DNA from: Dromaius novaehollandiae
Taxonomy: Eukaryota; Chordata; Aves; Casuariiformes; Dromaiidae
Direction: 5' to 3'
NCBI RefSeq assembly: GCF_036370855.1
Contig: NC_088102.1
Coordinates: 19,015,001-19,079,000, forward strand
Length of the DNA: 64,000 nucleotides
The notes beneath the pieces are model-generated. The model saw only the letters and a program-made list of their open reading frames with translations, made no database searches and was not told the DNA's origin. The position numbers and the translations under genes are program-made. Numbering within the stretch: position 1 is the stretch's first letter; each line of letters starts with the position of its first letter. Positions 14,825 to 26,885 of the stretch are shown one piece after another.

Positions 14825-14868
14825 TTTTATGCCAACTTGGCATAAAAAGTGCCAAGTTTATGCCAACT
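14825..14868. repeat. 23-bp palindrome with extra partial copies
   Basis: TTTTATGCCAA and TTGGCATAAAA form perfect 11-bp arms around a single C at 14836. The arm is repeated at 14857-14868 (TTTATGCCAACT), and a shorter inverted piece, TGCCAAG, lies between. The core TGCCAACTTGGCA resembles an NFI-type paired half-site (TTGGC...GCCAA), but the half-sites face the opposite way, so this may be coincidence. Confidence 0.7.
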
Positions 14869-17800
14869 AAGCCTATTAATTTAACTTACAGTTTCACTGT
14901 GTCATGTAATGCCAATCTCTTTCACAGTCAGAAGTAAGACTAAATGCATGAAAAGGCCTCATACTGTTTGTACCTCCCTCCCAAGGGTCTGGATGAACGC
15001 AGCTGATGAATACAGCAAGCTGGCTGACCTGTCCAAATATCTTCATTAACCTATATTCAGGAATTTGCAAACTAGTTACAAATACCAAAGGCTGTTACTA
15101 GATGAGTTGTTATTCTTGCTTCTTTCTGTTTTTCTAGTCTTGCTCTGCAAAAATCCTTTTTCTGTTACTTTGTGACCACAAAACACTGAGCATAAAATAT
15201 TGTGTCTGTCTTGTGAAAGGTTAAGGCCTTTTCCTGCTTATTAATGCATTACCCTTTCTACAGCCCTTAACTTGAGCATGGCAATGTTCACAATTCAAGC
15301 TGGCTAGCCTATCGGAAAGCACTAGTTAAAGCTAACATTAGCACATCTCATCAGGCACTAACACAATCATTCTGCAGTCATTCAAGCACTCTGTGAAGCT
15401 CTTGAGTTATTTTCCAGTGCAGTTGCTCTCATCCCTGTTAAACTAATCCAAGATACATCACTCAAGTTAATTTTGCAGTGAAGACACAGGCTGAATGAGA
15501 GAACACGATTTTCCCAATTGCATGGTGTAGATAATGCCAGAATTTGGAATGATACATAGCAGTTTGATCTCTAGTAGTTGTTCCATCCACTGGACAAACC
15601 TCTTCTCTATTCTTACTGTAGAAGTATACATTGCAGTTTAATACAAGAGTGGGCAGATGACCAAGTAACAGCTTGGTTTTTTCAGTGTATAGTTTTGGGT
15701 TTTTTTCCCTAAATTAAACAGTTGGAGATTTTGAAATGTGTCTGCAGATGAATCAACAGCTTAAATGGTTCAGTGAGCAAAATAATTGTATGGATTTTTT
15801 TTTTTTTTTTTTTTGTCAACATGGGGATTTTAACATATTTGCACTTGGCAGACATAACAAATTCCAGTAAAACTCATTTCAGTTAAGTCTCTGTTTCCTT
15901 TAACTCTCATTTCTTAACCATATTTCTGCTGAAAGGATAATACTGAAAACAAGAAGTATATCTCCACAAAAGTTAATGCAGCTTTACTGATTTACATCAG
16001 CTTGAGATTCCAGCCCTTAAACGTTTCTTTCATTAGAAAGGTTCAGAGGCATAAACAGTGTAAATGCTGTGAAGTGCACAATGTTGTTAAGAGTGAATTT
16101 AGAGCTGCACAACAAAAAGAATTCTGAAGTAGGGAAAAGGTATGGATGGGGCCTTTCAACAAGGCACAAAGAAAGTTCGCGTGTGATTTCCTAACAAGCA
16201 CAAGGCACAGATCAGGGGCCTAGGTCCCATAAGGGGTGAGGAGTTCTGTCCGTCTGTAAGGTCATCAGCCCAAACCTGGCCAAAGTCAATAGTTACAGAA
16301 GTTACTCTTAATACCAGTTCCATTTCGGTCAGACTCTTCACGTGTTTGGAGTCAGATGAATATTTAAGTACTCTGAAGAAGCACCTGTGATGATTTCATC
16401 TTTAAAAAAGTCACTATGCAAAGATGTATTTGGCTTTGCAGTTCACTTCGCTGAGGCCAGTTCAAGATGCAACAAAATGACAGATCCAAGAATACATTCT
16501 ACTAGACTACAGTAATATTTAAACCGAGGAAACATAAGGAGTTATCAGTGGTAGGTAAAAAAAAAAAAGAAAAAAACCTCTACATATTGAGAACCATATG
16601 TTGATATTTTAGTCATTAATTACAATCAATAGTACTGTGCCTACTTCTAGTGGATTCATGCAAGTGTGGTTAACAGTTCCTGCGGCCACTATGAAAACAG
16701 TACAGACAAAACGAAGCTGAGCTAGCACACAGGCTCCACTCTGCTAAATGCAGGTACGGTTCAGAACCACCAGCTACTAGTCTCTACACCATTGATAGGG
16801 GAAAGTATTGAGACATCTATGTCAGACTGGGTTCCTTTTTCCAGTTTGTCATCCAGGCATTGTAGCCTCTATACTCCGCTAACTGTATGGTGAACTAGGG
16901 ACTGGTGAACCTGGGCAGTGATGATCTGAACTATTTAGGCACTCTCTTAAAATTTGATGACAAAATAGCTACCAAACCTAAGACAAGTTCCTTGTAGAAA
17001 GCAGTCTGAACTATTAAAACAACTTGCAGTGAACAGCATCTTAATCAGAAAGCAATGAATTAAGCAAAAACACTGCTTTAATCATATTTTAAACAAAAAA
17101 GCTTTTTAAAACTGTAGCTTATTATTGCACATACAGCTACAGTAACATATCCAACGGCATGATTTTACAAAACATTTGTTTATTCATCTGAAAACATGGG
17201 ACCTTCGCTCATGAGAACTGAAATTCTTTCCCAAGACGGAATTATTTTCCCAAGACTTTCACTGCATGTGTTTTAGATCCAAGGAAAAAAACATTTCACA
17301 GGTTAAAAACATCAAAAATAACAGGCTAGAACTCAAAGACTGAAAGAGAGAGTTGGCCTTCATGTCTGTCAAAAAAATTCTAAGTTAAACAAGATTATTA
17401 ACTGCTTAGAAAAATTATAGTTTCATTTAATCTACGTGTCACAGCTCCATGATATCTGTCTGTTTAAACAGCTGGGGAGTATGTTGGATAATTAACTGCC
17501 TCAGTCCAAAATTATTTTATTGGTTATGATAACTGCATCTTAGAAAATTTTTATCAAAGTCAAAAGGCAACTTTGACAATGCCATGCAGAGGAAGATATC
17601 AGAATTAACAAAAATACTTATGACAGTTAGAAAACTTCCCTTGCTCCTTAAGGCAGCAAGGAAAATGGCAGAGTATTAGAGAATTCCAGCCATTCGCAGT
17701 AACAGACACTGATAACATCCCAAGCTAAGGCTCATCTCTCTTTCTCAAGGGAGGCTGTGGCAGTTACGAATGGGATTGCTGGACTGACAAAAACTCAGTT

Positions 17801-19076
17801 ATTTTTGGAAATATCTGCAATCAGGAGCTCATCAGAGGGCCTCAAAGAAATGGTGTTTCATACTGGAAGAGGCCCGCCTTGGTTTTTGGATGAGGCACAC
17901 CACGTCTAAGACTGCACTGTGAACGGTGGAAACATAAGGAAATGACAGGTTACGACACATACAGTAGTAATTGTAGATCTTAACAAATATTAGCAATATA
18001 CAGCAATGATAGAGCTGTCATCAAAAAGTGATGGGGTAACTGTACACAGGGTTTGTCTACCACCACACCAAGCAGAAGGAGATTTGCCTGAACACCAACA
18101 GTAAGTGCTGGTTCCAGCGAAAGGGGGGTGTCACAGCTGTGCCAGAAGGGTGAGGAGGTGTCAGTGGCAGCTGGAAGAAGCCGAGGAGGGGGTGGTAATT
18201 GTCAAAATTAACATTTAAAGAGGGAACAGTGTACCATGAATAAATAACCGGCATGAACAATCGCAAGATGAGTTGAATATTTTCCTTCTAATAAATGCAG
18301 TCACATAAAGGCATCAGAACATTGAATAACCTTCAGTAAATAAAGCACATTTAAAAATAGTGATAGCAAAAGCACTTTGGGAAATCTAGGTATAGGATAC
18401 AGAATAACACTAACGTCTACAGGAAAAAAAATACACACAAACACACGGGTTATTTTATGAAGTCATACTTTCTACTAGACAAACATCTTTCAAGAAAGGC
18501 TCTATGCAATTGAAAACTTAATTTTCCGTCAAAAAAGAGGTCTGACAAAAAGAACATATCACCAGTCTTGCCAATAAAACAGAAGAAGAGGAGGACCATC
18601 TGACATGACTCTGGGGTAAGAGACATAGACTGCAGGAAAGAACTGTTTGGAGGAGATTACACAAAGCTAGTCTACATTGCAGATGGCAGCAGTTTTCTTT
18701 CTTTCTTTAAAAGAAGATAAACTGACTTTCTAAATCCTGGAGTCATTTAATGTTATTGAGATCATTCTCCTAAGCAGACCACTCTCCAAGAGGGGTAAAT
18801 TGTAAAAAGTTAATTTTTTCCAGAAAACAAAATGATTTTTCAAAATGTTGAGAACCCTCCATTTTCATTGGTGAGGGATTTTATGCACTTTATAGAATCT
18901 TTTTGTAAACTACATTATTGTACTGTTCATGAAAGTGAGATTACAGACCTGCATGTCAAAAATAAGCACACAATTTTACAAGAAATTTCCTACAGTTCCT
19001 ATCCCACAAGGTAGAGCTGCTAATCAGTGTACACAAAAGTCATACCATCATTATGGCAGGCCTTGTTAGGGGCCTT
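14869..19076. other. Intron block with homopolymers, no gene seen
   Basis: AT-rich intron. It contains a T20 run at 15795-15814 and an A-rich run near 16558-16576. No retroposon body could be recognised beside either run. No gene is supported. Confidence 0.55.
15795..15814. repeat. Poly(T) run, 20 bp
   Basis: Twenty consecutive T residues on the plus strand. It could be the reversed tail of an old retroposed sequence or a simple homopolymer; nothing adjacent is recognised. Confidence 0.85.
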
Positions 19077-19146
19077 ATGATCAAGACTCCTACATCTCAG
19101 TAGATGTTTTGAAAATTGTAATCTGAGATGTAGGAGTCTTGATCAT
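19077..19146. repeat. Perfect 24-bp inverted repeat (hairpin) with 22-nt loop
   Basis: The left arm is 19077-19100, starting ATGATCAAGACTCC and ending ATCTCAG. The right arm is its exact reverse complement at 19123-19146. Pairing stops on both sides: T/T at 19076/19147 and T/T at 19101/19122. A perfect 24-bp match by chance is very unlikely, so one arm was probably copied from the other, for example by template switching during replication. The pre-mRNA would fold into a stem-loop. The stem is short and has no mismatches, unlike a usual microRNA precursor, so I do not call an RNA gene. Confidence 0.93.
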
Positions 19147-19248
19147 TTGGATATTTTTTAATTGGACTTAATGTAGTCCTTGGGTCTGTAAAAGCTTAAC
19201 GAACAGTATCAGACAGACATAAACTGGCTGTCTTTGTGCTTTTAATGC

Positions 19249-19262
19249 ATATATATATATAT
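19249..19262. repeat. (AT)7 microsatellite
   Basis: Seven AT units, about 100 bp right of the hairpin. Confidence 0.85.
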
Positions 19263-22200
19263 TTATGTTTACTTGTGTATGTATTATATTGGTGATTATG
19301 CTGTAAATATTTCACGCTTTAGTGATACCAAACATAATGGTCTCAGGGTTTTGCAGCTTTCTTAAATAGAAATTCAGCAAAGGAAAAAAGTACGCTATAG
19401 TGTGAGTACACAATGTGTAGAGGCACAAAACAGACATTGTGGTCTCAGAGAAAAACAAAATGGATTAAGTCAATGCTATATGTTTCATGCTTTGAAGCAT
19501 TAAGCTCCACAACCTCTGAGACTACTATCTGATCCTGTTAGCATCTGATGTACAGCGACTTTGCTAATACAGTTCTAAATAACCCCTACTGTACAAAGAA
19601 TCACTGAATCTCAGCAGCAAAAACAATATTGCCCTTTAACAGGTGAAGCTGAAGCATACTCTGACTACACTGAGCCAAATACGAAATTCAGTGAACTGGA
19701 AGAATCTTCTTCCACTTTGACTTCCCTGAATTGCATAACTAGAGATGAGCATATTCGCTCAGGTTTGAAGTATCTGTGCTACCACATTCAAACAGCCTCC
19801 CACTTACTCAATGCACTAACACATCTTCCCTCTCCCATTCCACCATAGAAATTGTGCTCCTCTCTTGTAGAAGGGAGAACAGAAAAAGAAGAATTTCATC
19901 AGCTGAGATTATATTGAGTTCAATGTAAAATAACTTGCACTCTTTAGCTTTTACTGAAACATGAAGCAAGCAATGTAATAGGTTACTGAAGACATATTAG
20001 AAGGCAGTGCTGCACAGAACAGCTTTACTTAAGAACAACTTCATATCAAAGAAAGGATGAATTTTTTAAGAGAACTTCAAATACGACTTTCAAAGTTCTA
20101 ACCATTAGAAATCTTGAAATTTTGTGTACTAGGAAATGGCCCCTAAATCCAAGTACAACACTGACTCAGATAAAACTTCAACGGGGAAGTGAAGCAAGTA
20201 GTGAGTTTTGAGACCTAAATCTGCTATAAGAGTTTTTGTTCCACGTCAGTCCCAAAGTACAATGAATCTAGATGTACCCCAAAAATCTCTTCCAGCCCTA
20301 TGTTTCTCTTTCTGGAGGTGCTGAAGCTATACGTGGGCAATTTCTTCAAGCGTAGGTGCTCCAAATCAACTCTGAACATCATGATCATAGATGCCTATTT
20401 GTGAGTAACTAACAAACCTGACCATTCACTCTGTCACTTCTCCCACGCTCAGCTTCACATTTCCATCTTGCCACCCACACTTACATCAGCCTCCCACTCT
20501 CTTTACACCAAACTTGCTCTCAGCTCTTGCAAAATTCCACGTCTAATCCTCAGCCTTCCCTTCATGTCTCAGCCCCAGCACCTGTAGGACCTTCTTGCAT
20601 CTCAGTCACTTTCTTGCATTTTATTTTAAGCCCTAATCTAGGGAAGCACCTCAAAACATGGGTGGACATGCTCTCTCAAATAAGGATCGACACAAACACA
20701 TGCTAACCTAAGCCAAGGTCTTGCACTTGCTTCCTGTTGAAAATTGTAGGTTTTTCCAGGTGTGAAAATGTCTTTCTGGGTATACTGCTTAGCATCTTAT
20801 AAACTTGCAGGGCTCCAGAAATAAGACAAATACAAGAGGGAACAATGTTCCAGGTTTGTTTACATTTATTAAAATATAACAAATTTGAAACTGAAAAATA
20901 ATCAAATAATAATGAGAAAATAATAGCCACTTTTGTTTTTTGATTTAGGGCTTTTCTATTCTTTTTAAGAGATGGTTCGACAGAGAAAGGGTATATAAAA
21001 TCTTCCTACATACTTTTCCTAGCTACTAAATTCCATATACAGCTCTCCTTTGTATTAAAATATAGCCCTAAATAACTAATAGCTCCCCCTTCTCCTTCTA
21101 TTCCCATCTTTGAAAAGTTCTCAAAACTACTTATTTTAACACAACTCTGGTCACAACAGCATACAGAAGGACTGAGAGGAACATCTTTTTTTATGCTATC
21201 AGTTACACAATGAAGGGAAGAATTTAAAAAGCCAAAAGCATCATTCTTAGTCTTACAAATTCACAGCACAGTAGAGGAATACCTAGTAGCAAAAGAATGA
21301 AGCTGGAGGTTTTCAAAGATGACTGGAATATTTAGTCCTATTTTGATTTTAATGAAATTGTGTATCCAAATCCTCTAATCGACTTCAAAAATCTCATCTG
21401 GAAAGTTTAGATTCTATGGTATTAGAGGGAAAAGGTCTAAAATTCTGCAGCTTCTATGTGCTGTGTAATGTAAGAGAGACTACAATCAGTGGCTCTAACG
21501 AAAATTCCATCAAGAATCTACTTTGAACGTCCTAAAGCAAAATACCCAACTTACACATTTCTAACATGACCATTACATTAGAATCCAATTGTAAATATTA
21601 TCTCAAATGAATTATCTCCAGCTGAAAAGCTGTCATATTGACAGTCTAAGAGTTCAGCTCCTAGTTCCGTATGTAAAAAAAAAAACAGAGACCTCCAAGT
21701 TGTTGCAAGGTTGATCCATTTCTTCCTTGAAAAAAGGAAGAGAAGGGAAAATAAAGCATATAAAGATATGAGAAGAAAGGAAGTGGTAATAAAGAGCACA
21801 GAAAGAAAGGAGATGAAGATGCAATAAACAGAAGTCTGGAAATCTTTTCAAGTCATAAAAGGTGTGATTAATATTACCTGACAGTATATGATGCATTCTT
21901 TGTTAAGGTCTCTATGTCCTCTATCTCATACAAGGCCAAAGGCAAACTTTCCAACAATTTCTAGGTGGTTAGAAGAGGAGAAATAATCTCTATTATTAGC
22001 TGCTATATCAAATTTAAAATATTTTTTGTACAAAATATACTACTTGCAAATGAGACGGTCAAAAGAAATGTAAAGATATCTACTCCTTCAGAAATCTCAA
22101 CCCAATAACCATGCTTCAAGAATCATCTCTAATATCAGATCAAGACTCAAGATAAGTCCATTACTACTTTCACTATTCTCTTTTGAGAGAATCGCAAACA

Positions 22201-24514
22201 ACCAATAAAGTTCCAATAAACAGCAGACCTTTCCAAGAAAGCACAACATGCTAGGAAAAAGAATTGCAAGGCTTATGTATAACAGCACCACCTGGTGTAA
22301 CTTGCCATGGATACAAATTTTAAGTGGACAAAACCTACCAGATAATCTAATTTACCTATCAACCGGTGCAGAATTTATGGCTGTAATATACTTTTGGTGC
22401 TTTTCATTTTCTTGCTCATTTTAAATCATTGCTTTTAGAAGACAAAGCTTACATCTAATCAGACTTCTGAATACGATTTGACACAGAAGTGGCTCACTAG
22501 TAGTTCACATTTAATTAACAAATATGCTGTTGGTAAACCCCACAGCTTCCCAGATCATCATATGACAGTCAAGCAAGAAAACAGGATGAAACATACCAAT
22601 ATTTTCTTAGAGATTTAGCTTTAATTACTAAGTGTTTCCAGTAGAAAACTTGGAAATCTCAATGTGAAAACATGAGGTGGATTAGCAAAGATCAAGATAC
22701 AGAGCAGCATGACCCCTCAAATCCCACGAGAGAAGGTCTTTCTAGCAGGTAATGAAGCGGCATTCTGCTGAGATTACATAGAGGTGTACACAGCACACTT
22801 CATTGCTTTGCACTTAGCTGTGTACATGCTTAGTTGGTTGGCAAATTATAAGAGATTATTTCTTCCTTTCATTAATCTATTAATATTAGGATAGACAACC
22901 TTAATAGAAGCACGTCTGGAACACTGTCAGATGTCTATGTACCTGGATCATTAGCATCCTATATATAGTCTGATGAAGTGTTCTATTCTCCCTTATCTTT
23001 CCCTGCTAAAAGAGAAAAGAGAAGATACCGTTTGACATACATCATCCAAAAAGCTAAAGGCCTTAGTTATCTCTTGTGCTGTCGTAAATCAGGAATAATT
23101 GCATAAAATCCAATAGAATATGAACTGGTGTACATCAGCAAGAAATCTGTCCTAAAAGGTTCAACTCCATGAGTCAGACCTTTCTCTTGCCAGAGACAAG
23201 AAATGAATTGGTGTGCTCAGCTGCATCAATTCTCTTTCTTTAAAATGAGGATATTACAGTAGCTGTGCTTATTTTCTGTCCCAAGCTACTGGCAGCAGGT
23301 TGCATCTCTTTTAGGTACAGAACAAGCTAGTATCTCTCCAGGCACACAAAAGTGCTGAAATTTAGAATAGAACATAGAACTCTTATTTAATCCTGTCAAA
23401 TTCTGGTGTCTAAATAGTCTCCAAAAACTGATTATTGTGTACACGGCAATCCACTATCTTCCATTCTGCAAAGAGAAAATAATTCTTGACAACAAAACAC
23501 AACACAACATTCCTGAACACACTCACATATCTTGCCTATGAATGTGTACAAAAGAACAGGTGAAACTAGCACTGAAGGATGCATGCAGCTGCTTTGTAAA
23601 ACACTTTAATATTATAGACATTCTTGCTATGTGATTTGCCATGAGTTTGGATGAAGACCAAGCAACTTGCAGGCAAGCTATTATTTACAATCAAGGGCTT
23701 GCTAAGTTTCTAATTACATCTCAAATTCTGCCAGACACTTTTGGCAATTTTTAAGCAGTTTTTTCTAACTGCTATGCCATTATAAAAAGGAATCTGATAA
23801 GCTGAATCACTTTCATAAGTGCCACAGCCTGTATCCAAAAAGCTTGAGTGCACACACCACCCATTGTCCGGTAAGATAAATGCCTAAAAAACACACTGAA
23901 TTTTAATGTTGCCACTCAAGCTGAATCTCAGCCTAAAGGAACCAGTAAATTCCCTTTATTACGTTTTTAATTTTAAAGATCTATTTACCCAAAAGGCACC
24001 ACCTGCCAAGTTCTTCTGAAATACAGAGGGATATGTTCTGTTTTTCAATAGAAAAAAAGCATGACTCTTACTCACAAATATACACAATGCTCAAGTGGTA
24101 ATTGAAAATTCATTTTGCTCAGTACTTATCCCCTTCATTTCTCATTTTGTGTGCATAAAAGTCATTAAAGTTTCCCTTAGGACCAGTCTATGCTTATTTT
24201 TTTCCACAGTTTCTTTTCTTCAAGGTTGAAAATATGCATTGCCAGAATATCATCAACTGCCTGCAATTAAATGAGGTAAAACTGTATCAGGCAATTTTGA
24301 AAATTATTTTCAAAGAAACTACTCTCTCTGCAAGAAAATTAAGCAAGCAAAATAACTGTAAGCCCTTGTCAGTATCCTGAAAAACTAATCAGGTCTATGC
24401 TTTTGATAAAGAAAGCTGACAAGCACCTTTCACCTTTTTGTAAGATTCAATTTGCCTTGGAAATTTCTAATTTCTCTTTTGGTGTGTTGCATGTGATTCA
24501 TCCAAATACAAAGC
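19263..24514. other. Intron block, no gene seen
   Basis: AT-rich intron with a pyrimidine-rich patch at about 20410-20620 and a purine-rich patch at about 21720-21830. Open frames are short. No gene or repeat family is recognised. Confidence 0.5.
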
Positions 24515-24545
24515 AAAAGAAAGAAAAGAGAGAGAAAAGGAAAGA
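24515..24545. repeat. 31-bp pure purine tract
   Basis: Uninterrupted A/G on the plus strand made of AAAG and GA units, about 280 bp left of the LTR. It is simple sequence. Confidence 0.8.
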
Positions 24546-24825
24546 TCAAGTGCTTTTGGACTTGTACTAATGAATAATGGATTTTATTATTCCAACCATA
24601 TTATAAATTTTCTTAATCTAAACTTCTATGCATAACAGTTTATCAAACATACCTTCGGAGCTGTCATATAAATGTTATTTGTCAAGGACACTTCTGTACC
24701 AAAAACAGAACAAACTGTCAAAAAAGTTAGCTTTATGCTAACACTTTCAAAAACTGTTATTCTCCTGTCTTCCTTTGCCACCGAATACACAGTAATCTAT
24801 TCTGAACTGATACAACTCTTTTTAA

Positions 24826-25295
24826 TGACGCGCGTACCGTAATTACAGCTCGAGCTGGGTGCCTCCAAAGAGGGACCCCGAACAAAGAAATCCCTGGACA
24901 ATTATACCTTCCAATCTAAGCTCTCCACCCCTCACGCAGTAGTTTGGACCAATAGTAATATTTTGGTCTGGGGTCTCCTGCTCCTTATTGGGTCTCATCA
25001 CTGTCCCTAGGCAGGCTGTTTATCTTTACTGTTGCGGTTTCTGTTGACAGATGTGTCTTGATTCCTCGGGTCCCGCCCTTGTCTCTCAAGGCTCTGACAA
25101 AGATGTGTTGTTCCAGCAATTAGCGCTGTCCCAGCAGTGACAATAGGTGTTATCTCCCAAGGTCCTGACGAAGGGGATATAATCCAGACCCCGAGATAGT
25201 CCAGACCCCCTAATTAACACTGTTTCAGCAGTGAGAGGAGGCTTTGTTTCCCAGGGTCCTGGCACCCAAGTAGGCCTTATTTCAAAGGCTTGACA
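24826..25295 (-). mobile_element. Endogenous retrovirus LTR (probable 3' LTR), sense to SLC24A4
   Basis: A block of about 470 bp with far more CpG and GC than its flanks. On the minus strand it begins TGTCAAGCC and ends GCGCGTCA, the TG...CA form of retroviral LTRs. Near its 3' end it has TTCGGGGTCCCTC and CACCCAGCTCGAGCTG, which look like the R/U5 part of avian endogenous retrovirus LTRs. Directly upstream of TG is a polypurine tract, as expected for the 3' LTR. Within it are a reversed CCAAT box (CTATTGG) and repeated CCAGACC/CAGCAGTG-like motifs. No clear target-site duplication was found, because the other end of the insertion is not defined. Family assignment is from general resemblance only. 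Confidence 0.75.
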
Positions 25296-25450
25296 TCCTC
25301 CCTCCCGGAGCGCGAAGCACAGGAATGCAAACTGCTTGCAACTCCCTTATCATTCCAGTTTGAACCATCTCCCAGGCCCTTTTCTTACTGAACTAGGTAA
25401 AAGTTCATTTTTTTATCTAAGTGCGGCCTAAGGCTTCAACAAATTTAGCT
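25296..25450 (-). mobile_element. Polypurine tract and residual 3' internal ERV sequence
   Basis: On the minus strand GGGAGGGAGGA (within 25296-25306) abuts the LTR start and looks like a retroviral polypurine primer site. The sequence further upstream (plus coordinates to about 25450) is still GC-richer than the intron and is probably the non-coding end of the provirus. No gag, pol or env frame is visible, so the provirus is truncated. The right boundary is a guess. Confidence 0.45.
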
Positions 25451-25750
25451 ACTCATGCTAAGCAAGTTTTATATAGGTTGTGCTATGCAGCCACTTCTAG
25501 ACAGCTTCAGCTCAATATTCTTTAACACTAGCTTTGCCTTTACTCATGCTATTATTATTCATATATTCAAATAAGAAAGATGAACATACAGCTGGTAAGC
25601 TTTATGTTTACCCATTTCACCTGTTTTCCAAATCTGAAAATAACAGCAATGAAGCTGGGTACATGAAGGATATCAGGCCCAGGAGGAGTACAGGAGGTAT
25701 GGGAATGAAAGGAAAAGATTAACTTTAGACTCAGCATCAGTATCTACATT

Positions 25751-25803
25751 AGGGAAGAAAAAGGGAAGAAAAGAAAGACTGGGAGAGTGGAGAGAAAGAA
25801 GGA
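25751..25803. repeat. Purine-rich tract
   Basis: Nearly all A/G on the plus strand, with a CT and a single T interrupting GGGAAGAAAA- and GAGA-type units. Such tracts can form triplex DNA, but no function can be read from sequence. Confidence 0.7.
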
Positions 25804-26833
25804 CCACTGATATGCTGAAGAATCAACTTTTCCAAATAGACCTTTTCGAACACATTTGGTGAAGCAGACAGCAACACACACACAAACTCCTTATTGTCAC
25901 CTAATAGTAACATTAAAAAAGAAAACGCATATAGCTACAAACCATATGGGCTGAAGCTGTAGGCTGTGTCTGTCCTCAGATCTCACCAAAGCTGAGAGTT
26001 TAACAGCAGGACACAGTTTCCAGTGTGTTTGGAGAAGAAACAGCTTAGAAGTGACTTAGTTTTTGTGTCACTCAGAGAACAACTCAAAGATAAAAGAAAA
26101 ACATGAGAATCACTGCAAAGAGAGCTAAGAGAATAAAACTACCAATGACAGACACCTGAAGGAGACGAAAGGATGAGAGCAGTGGCAAAGACCTTCAAAG
26201 AAAATCCGGAATGAAAAGTAGTTTAAAATGAAAAAAACATGTTATTTACATGTTGTAAGAAGGCCGTTTAAATGAGAGCAGTTAAAGAGCAGTAGGTGCA
26301 ATGATCCAGCTCTTCACTCCTCCTGCACTGACACTCTTTCCACTCTTTTCAGCTGTGGGTACAGCAATTCTCTTTGTGCATCTTTTAATTAATTCCTGCA
26401 TGGAAGTGAGAAGTAGTCATTTCTGTGAAGGGATCACACTGAGAAGTACCAGTAGGTTAGGGGGAGATATACATAAGCTACTGAAAGGCTTAACCTAGAC
26501 ACTCATGGATTTGTGGAGCACTGCATACCCACAGCATTGGCCCAGGCTGTTCTAAAGATTAAAAAAAACTCTAATTGCACAGATAGCATGTATCAAATAG
26601 ACCAGTTTTACTCATTATCACTATTACAGTAGTGGCATTCCACTAACAATGAAAAACAAGCTGTTTCGTTGCACAAAATGTTTATATATCTAAACTATTA
26701 GGGAAGGCCATATAAGTGACAGCCACACACAGTTTGGGGAATAGTGGCAAAGCTAGAAAAAAGGTAACAAAATAAAGCTGTAATGTTCCTTAATTATGGA
26801 GTCAGCTTCATCTAAAAAACCTCAGTAGGCCTA

Positions 26834-26885
26834 ACTTTAGTTCATGAAAGTTCATGAACTAAAGTCCTAACCTTAGTTCATGAAA
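26834..26885. repeat. 15-bp inverted repeat with 2-bp loop, plus a direct third copy
   Basis: ACTTTAGTTCATGAA (26834-26848) is followed after AG by its exact reverse complement (26851-26865). A direct copy, CTAACCTTAGTTCATGAAA, follows at 26867-26885 and differs from 26831-26849 at one base. One short segment is therefore present in direct, inverted and direct order, a pattern expected from local template switching. Confidence 0.9.

Noticed and set aside
19077-19146. Hairpin as a microRNA gene
   Set aside because: A mismatch-free 24-bp stem is shorter than a usual microRNA precursor stem, and the flanks do not extend the pairing.
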